Under the pieces are notes generated by a model. The model saw only the letters and a program-made list of their open reading frames with translations. It had not been told where the DNA came from and did not search any database. Made by a program: the position numbers and the translations under genes. Positions 5,567 to 7,676 of a stretch of DNA of 7,676 bases are shown here, in pieces. The DNA comes from Methanosarcinales archaeon (GTDB lineage: Archaea; Halobacteriota; Methanosarcinia; Methanosarcinales; Methanogasteraceae): the NCBI GenBank assembly GCA_030606635.1, contig JAUWGA010000087.1, positions 1 to 7,676 of the forward strand, written 5' to 3'. Position 1 is the stretch's first letter, and every line of letters begins with the position of its first letter.

Positions 5567-5580
5567 GCCATTCACCTCCG
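5567..5580 (-). promoter_or_regulatory. Ribosome binding site setting a TTG start for mfnE
   Basis: The minus-strand sequence CGGAGGTGA contains the rimI stop TGA and a full Shine-Dalgarno match, 5 bases from TTG at 5566. Ribosomes finishing rimI are placed to restart on mfnE. Confidence 0.65.
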
Positions 5581-6012
5581 TCTCATGATGATAGCATCCT
5601 CGCCGTCGCTGTAGTACCCACATTCCATTCCCGTGATCACGAACCCGAGCCGCTGGTAGAACCGCACGGCACTGAGATTATGGCTCCTGACCTCGAGTGT
5701 GAGGTCCATGATCTTCTTCTGGTGAAATGTAGCAATAACGCCTTTCATCAACTGCGTGCCGACACCGAGACCCTGGTACGCTTCTCGCACCGCTATCGAA
5801 AAGACCCTGCCATACACACCATGCTCGCCGACCGCTGTTATCCCTGCCACAAATCCGACCACTGCGCCCTGGTCTTCAGCGACAAAGAACGTATCCATAT
5901 TCAACTCGTAGAGACTCATGTACAGATAGGGGTCGTGCTCGCTGAACTGCTCATGTTCGATCTCGATCACGCCAGCGAAATCGCTTGGCTGGAACTTGCG
6001 TATGAGGATCAT
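5572..6012 (-). CDS. GNAT N-acetyltransferase, RimI-like
   Basis: The 146-residue protein has the full GNAT layout: strand 1 LIRKFQPSDFAGVIEIEHEQF, central strands VAEDQGAVVGFVAG, the acetyl-CoA pyrophosphate loop REAYQGLGVGTQLM (the Q-G-L-G-V-G motif, about residues 98-103) and the C-terminal motif EVRSHNLSAVRFYQRLGF. The last motif (N-x-x-A-x-x-F-Y) is typical of RimI/Ard1-type enzymes acting on protein N-termini. In archaea such enzymes act co- or post-translationally, which suits its neighbours S19e and PDCD5. The ATG overlaps the preceding gene's TGA as ATGA, with GGAG 7 bases upstream. The exact substrate cannot be read. Confidence 0.85.
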   Translation of the reverse strand: MILIRKFQPSDFAGVIEIEHEQFSEHDPYLYMSLYELNMDTFFVAEDQGAVVGFVAGITAVGEHGVYGRVFSIAVREAYQGLGVGTQLMKGVIATFHQKKIMDLTLEVRSHNLSAVRFYQRLGFVITGMECGYYSDGEDAIIMRRR

Positions 6013-6602
6013 TTTTTTCTCCGAACCACTCTCGACTGGAGGTGGCGTCCCGGAAAGATCTCATGCACCATCCCGGTGTCGTGCCGCTCTTTGATCATCG
6101 CGCGCAATTCAACCTCGTAATCGGATTTTTCGATCTTCTCACTCTCATCTTCAGCAATCTCGAGATGGTCGCCCACCAGCGCATCCACCGCGCGCCTCCC
6201 GTATCCGAGCAGCGGTCTTACGTACATGCAGCCGTACCGGTCTTCGATGCGCCGTGCATCCGGTAGCTTGAGCATCGGAACGCGGTCATCCCTCCGTGTC
6301 CCGTCAGCGATGGTTCCATGTCCAGTCGCCGCACACGAAAGCGCGCAACCGTGGATGTGGTTGATCGCGCGGTTCGGATACCCGTCACTGACAGCGATCT
6401 CGCATGCAGACTCAAGGATTGCGCCATCGAGCTGCAGCACTTCATGCGGAAACCCGAGTTCTGATGCGACCTTTGCCGCGGGTTTCCATGTCTCCCTGAA
6501 TCCGAAGTTGCAGGTCGCAAGCGTTACATCAAAAAAAGGCTCAAGCAGTATCGCTGACAGCGAACTATCCTTCCCGCCACTGAACAGAACGAAGATATCC
6601 AT
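6009..6602 (-). CDS. PP-loop ATPase, COG2117-type (predicted tRNA-modification related)
   Basis: The 197-residue protein begins IFVLFSGGKDSSLSA with the PP-loop SGGKDS at residues 8-13, which binds ATP for adenylation. Further on are CALSCAATGHGTIADG (about 85-100) and a basic C-terminus ending RVVRRKK. This fits the archaeal family annotated as a predicted subunit of a tRNA thiouridine methyltransferase, part of the PP-loop superfamily that includes tRNA thiolases and asparagine synthases; the actual reaction is not established. Two Cys lie in the ATGHG region, which may matter if it handles sulfur. The ATG follows directly on the PDCD5 stop with no gap, and its stop overlaps rimI by 4 bases. 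The placement beside S19e and PDCD5 is a known archaeal arrangement. Confidence 0.82.
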   Translation of the reverse strand: MDIFVLFSGGKDSSLSAILLEPFFDVTLATCNFGFRETWKPAAKVASELGFPHEVLQLDGAILESACEIAVSDGYPNRAINHIHGCALSCAATGHGTIADGTRRDDRVPMLKLPDARRIEDRYGCMYVRPLLGYGRRAVDALVGDHLEIAEDESEKIEKSDYEVELRAMIKERHDTGMVHEIFPGRHLQSRVVRRKK

Positions 6603-6944
6603 TCATATATGTTTAATTGTCATTTCCCGCTTTTTTGGCTGTATCTGCTGGAGCAGTACCTTCAATTTCGCGTCATCGATCATGGTCTGCAAACGTCCGG
6701 ACTGCGCAAGCGATATGAGTTGCATCTCAACCTGCTCTGCCAGTTGCGGACGCGCCAGTTTCAGCGACGTCAGCCGCTCCCTCGCATCCGGGGTCAGGAT
6801 CTGCCTGAGAATTGTCTGCTTCGCTTCATCGACCTGCTGCTGTTGTGCCTGCTGCTGCGCAGCCTGCTGATACTGGGCACCGGCTTGCTGCTGCTGCATC
6901 TGCTCAAGCCGCCGGCGTTTAATCTCCTCAAGTTCATCAGACAT
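6603..6944 (-). CDS. DNA-binding protein of the PDCD5/TFAR19 family
   Basis: The 113-residue protein has a charged start (SDELEEIKRRRLEQM), a glutamine-rich stretch at about residues 15-38, then the three-helix core ILRQILTPDARERLTSLKLARPQLAEQVEMQLISLAQSGRL with the family hallmarks LTPEARERL, V-x-x-x-L and the I-x-D/x-LKxLLxQI end. The length matches archaeal members. Archaeal PDCD5 homologues bind DNA and are nearly always found next to S19e; their role is not settled. The CTG-rich look of the plus strand at about 6830-6900 is only glutamine codons. It sits 2 bases after rps19e and directly abuts the PP-loop gene. Confidence 0.92.
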   Translation of the reverse strand: MSDELEEIKRRRLEQMQQQQAGAQYQQAAQQQAQQQQVDEAKQTILRQILTPDARERLTSLKLARPQLAEQVEMQLISLAQSGRLQTMIDDAKLKVLLQQIQPKKREMTIKHI

Positions 6945-6946
6945 GG

Positions 6947-7375
6947 TTATTCACTTGATCCCTGCTGTTTTACCTCGTAAGCGGTATTATCCAGAAATCG
7001 CTGACCATCAGGAGTTGTAGCACGTCCTTCTTTCACTGTTTTGACATATCCGATCTTTTCCAGTTGCTGGACAACCTTTCGTAGGATAGCTCCGCTTCCT
7101 TTTTTGAATGATGGCGGCATCGTTCCGTTGCGCTCCTTTCCACCGTATTTTGACCGTAATCTTGAGACGCCGATAGGTCCATCAGTCTGTATCTGCCGTA
7201 GCACTGCAGCGCACCGCACATACCACCAGTCAGCATCAACAGGTGGCATCTGCTTATGAGCGCCCGTCTTTACATATCCTGCCCACTCAGGGGGTTTAAT
7301 CTCATCGCTTGCTTTCAGTTTCTGTGCAGCGCACATTATCAGTTCGCTTGCCGGTACGTCGTATGCCGTTGTCAT
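6947..7375 (-). CDS. rps19e: 30S ribosomal protein S19e
   Basis: The 142-residue protein has the S19e features in order: YDVPASELI (start), EIKPPEWAGYVKTGAHKQMPP, DWWYVRCAAVLRQI, GPIGVSRLRSKYGG, RNGTMPPSFKKGSGAILRKVVQQLEKIGYV and TPDGQRFLD. S19e belongs to the small subunit head and is needed for rRNA maturation. The start is the ATG at 7375 (MTTAYDVPAS); the ATG at 7399 would add 8 residues not seen in the family. No Shine-Dalgarno site precedes it. It is the first gene of the row that continues to mfnE. Confidence 0.95.
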   Translation of the reverse strand: MTTAYDVPASELIMCAAQKLKASDEIKPPEWAGYVKTGAHKQMPPVDADWWYVRCAAVLRQIQTDGPIGVSRLRSKYGGKERNGTMPPSFKKGSGAILRKVVQQLEKIGYVKTVKEGRATTPDGQRFLDNTAYEVKQQGSSE

Positions 7376-7400
7376 GCAATCCACATTGTATTCCAACACG

Positions 7401-7410
7401 GATAAATTAA
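7401..7410 (-). promoter_or_regulatory. Candidate archaeal TATA box of the rps19e operon
   Basis: TTAATTTATC on the minus strand is centred about 31 bases from the rps19e ATG. With the usual 25-27 base distance to the transcription start, the transcript would begin only a few bases before the ATG. This agrees with the lack of a ribosome binding site. The BRE region before it is not strongly purine-rich, so the call is tentative. Confidence 0.4.
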
Positions 7411-7611
7411 CCTATCGGCTGTTCGGGTCATCTGAACTGTCACCATCTGGTTCTGACAGTCCATCCTTATGGATTTTACATCGGATGCTATTCTCAATAT
7501 ATTCTGATAGTTCGAGGGATTGTAACTACTCAGGTACCTAAAAACACCACCATGCGACTTCGCTATATCTGCACTGCTGGACCAGGAACACAACCTGAGC
7601 CAAACTGGGAA

Positions 7612-7676
7612 GTTAACCGCGGAGTGCGCAGAGGGGCGCAAATGTGGAATAAATGGTTAACTGCTCTGCGAACCTC
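7612..7676. repeat. Inverted pair of CGCAGAG-type repeats (runs off the window)
   Basis: Left copy 7612-7634 begins GTTAACCGCGGAGTGCGCAG; right copy 7656-7676 begins GTTAACTGCTCTGCG. CGCAGAG (7627-7633) faces CTCTGCG (7664-7670) across 30 bases, and each copy starts with GTTAAC. The wording resembles the dispersed intergenic repeats reading TTAACCGCAGAG..CGCAGAGG seen in many environmental genomes. The right copy is cut by the window end. Confidence 0.5.

Larger units (their letters stand above)
7376..7676. other. Upstream region of rps19e
   Basis: These 301 bases carry no certain gene. The part next to rps19e holds the candidate TATA box. A minus-strand frame (7372-7641) reads through it; its middle looks protein-like and may be a decayed transposase tail, while its first third reads through the CGCAGAG repeats. 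The outer end has the inverted repeats described separately. No RNA gene can be supported. Confidence 0.5.

Noticed and set aside
5317..6120. Long plus-strand open frame (267 codons)
   Set aside because: It is antisense to rimI and mfnE, which have clear motifs; its translation is His/Arg/Pro-rich and has no recognisable domain.
6830..6900. CTG/CAG-rich tract that looks like a trinucleotide repeat
   Set aside because: It is explained by the glutamine-rich N-terminal part of the PDCD5-like protein, common in this family, with interspersed other codons.
7372..7641. 89-codon minus-strand ORF upstream of rps19e as a real gene
   Set aside because: It begins inside the CGCAGAG repeat and runs across the likely rps19e promoter into the S19e start in another frame; only its middle is protein-like, so at best a remnant.

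Overview
The window looks like a piece of a euryarchaeal chromosome from the methanogen, ANME or Archaeoglobus-like part of the tree. The pointers are a methanofuran biosynthesis kinase (MfnE type), a stand-alone NrpR/DUF128 regulatory domain, an archaeal ScpA, and an archaeal translation cluster with ribosomal protein S19e, PDCD5/TFAR19 and a COG2117-type PP-loop ATPase. Starts are a mixture of strong Shine-Dalgarno sites, directly adjacent or overlapping junctions, and a probably near-leaderless gene. I cannot name the genus from sequence alone.

Layout. Positions 1-188 (+) hold the C-terminal end of a multi-cluster 4Fe-4S ferredoxin-like subunit. It converges on an AT-rich spacer (189-490). 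From 3287 down to 491, all on the minus strand, lies a tight cluster: scpA, an FAD-dependent phytoene-desaturase-like oxidoreductase, and an NrpR-domain protein without a DNA-binding domain. From about 3480 to about 4870 (minus) is an AT-richer accessory island. It holds a MntA-type nucleotidyltransferase, a truncated HepT-like remnant, a toxin-like protein of the DUF4258/PBECR type with a DUF2283 partner, and further gene fragments. From 7375 down to 4928 (minus) runs an almost gapless row: rps19e, PDCD5-like protein, PP-loop ATPase, RimI-like acetyltransferase, mfnE. The last 300 bases (7376-7676) contain a likely promoter for rps19e, a possible worn transposase tail and an inverted pair of CGCAGAG-type repeats.

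How the genes fit together. The S19e-to-MfnE row is a housekeeping operon in which translation-related genes run into a C1-carrier (methanofuran) gene by stop/start overlaps. The scpA row couples chromosome segregation, a redox enzyme and a nitrogen-type (2-oxoglutarate-sensing family) regulator; the shared logic is not obvious. The island between the two rows carries one apparently intact toxin/antitoxin-like pair and one pair whose toxin half (HepT) has been cut off. This suggests successive insertion and decay at one spot.

The most interesting material is the island: the HepT truncation, the toxin-first DUF4258-like/DUF2283 pair joined by a 13-base overlap, and the unrecognised small ORFs at its mfnE-side border. 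I did not find a clearly new system beyond that, and there is no tRNA, rRNA or CRISPR array that I can support.
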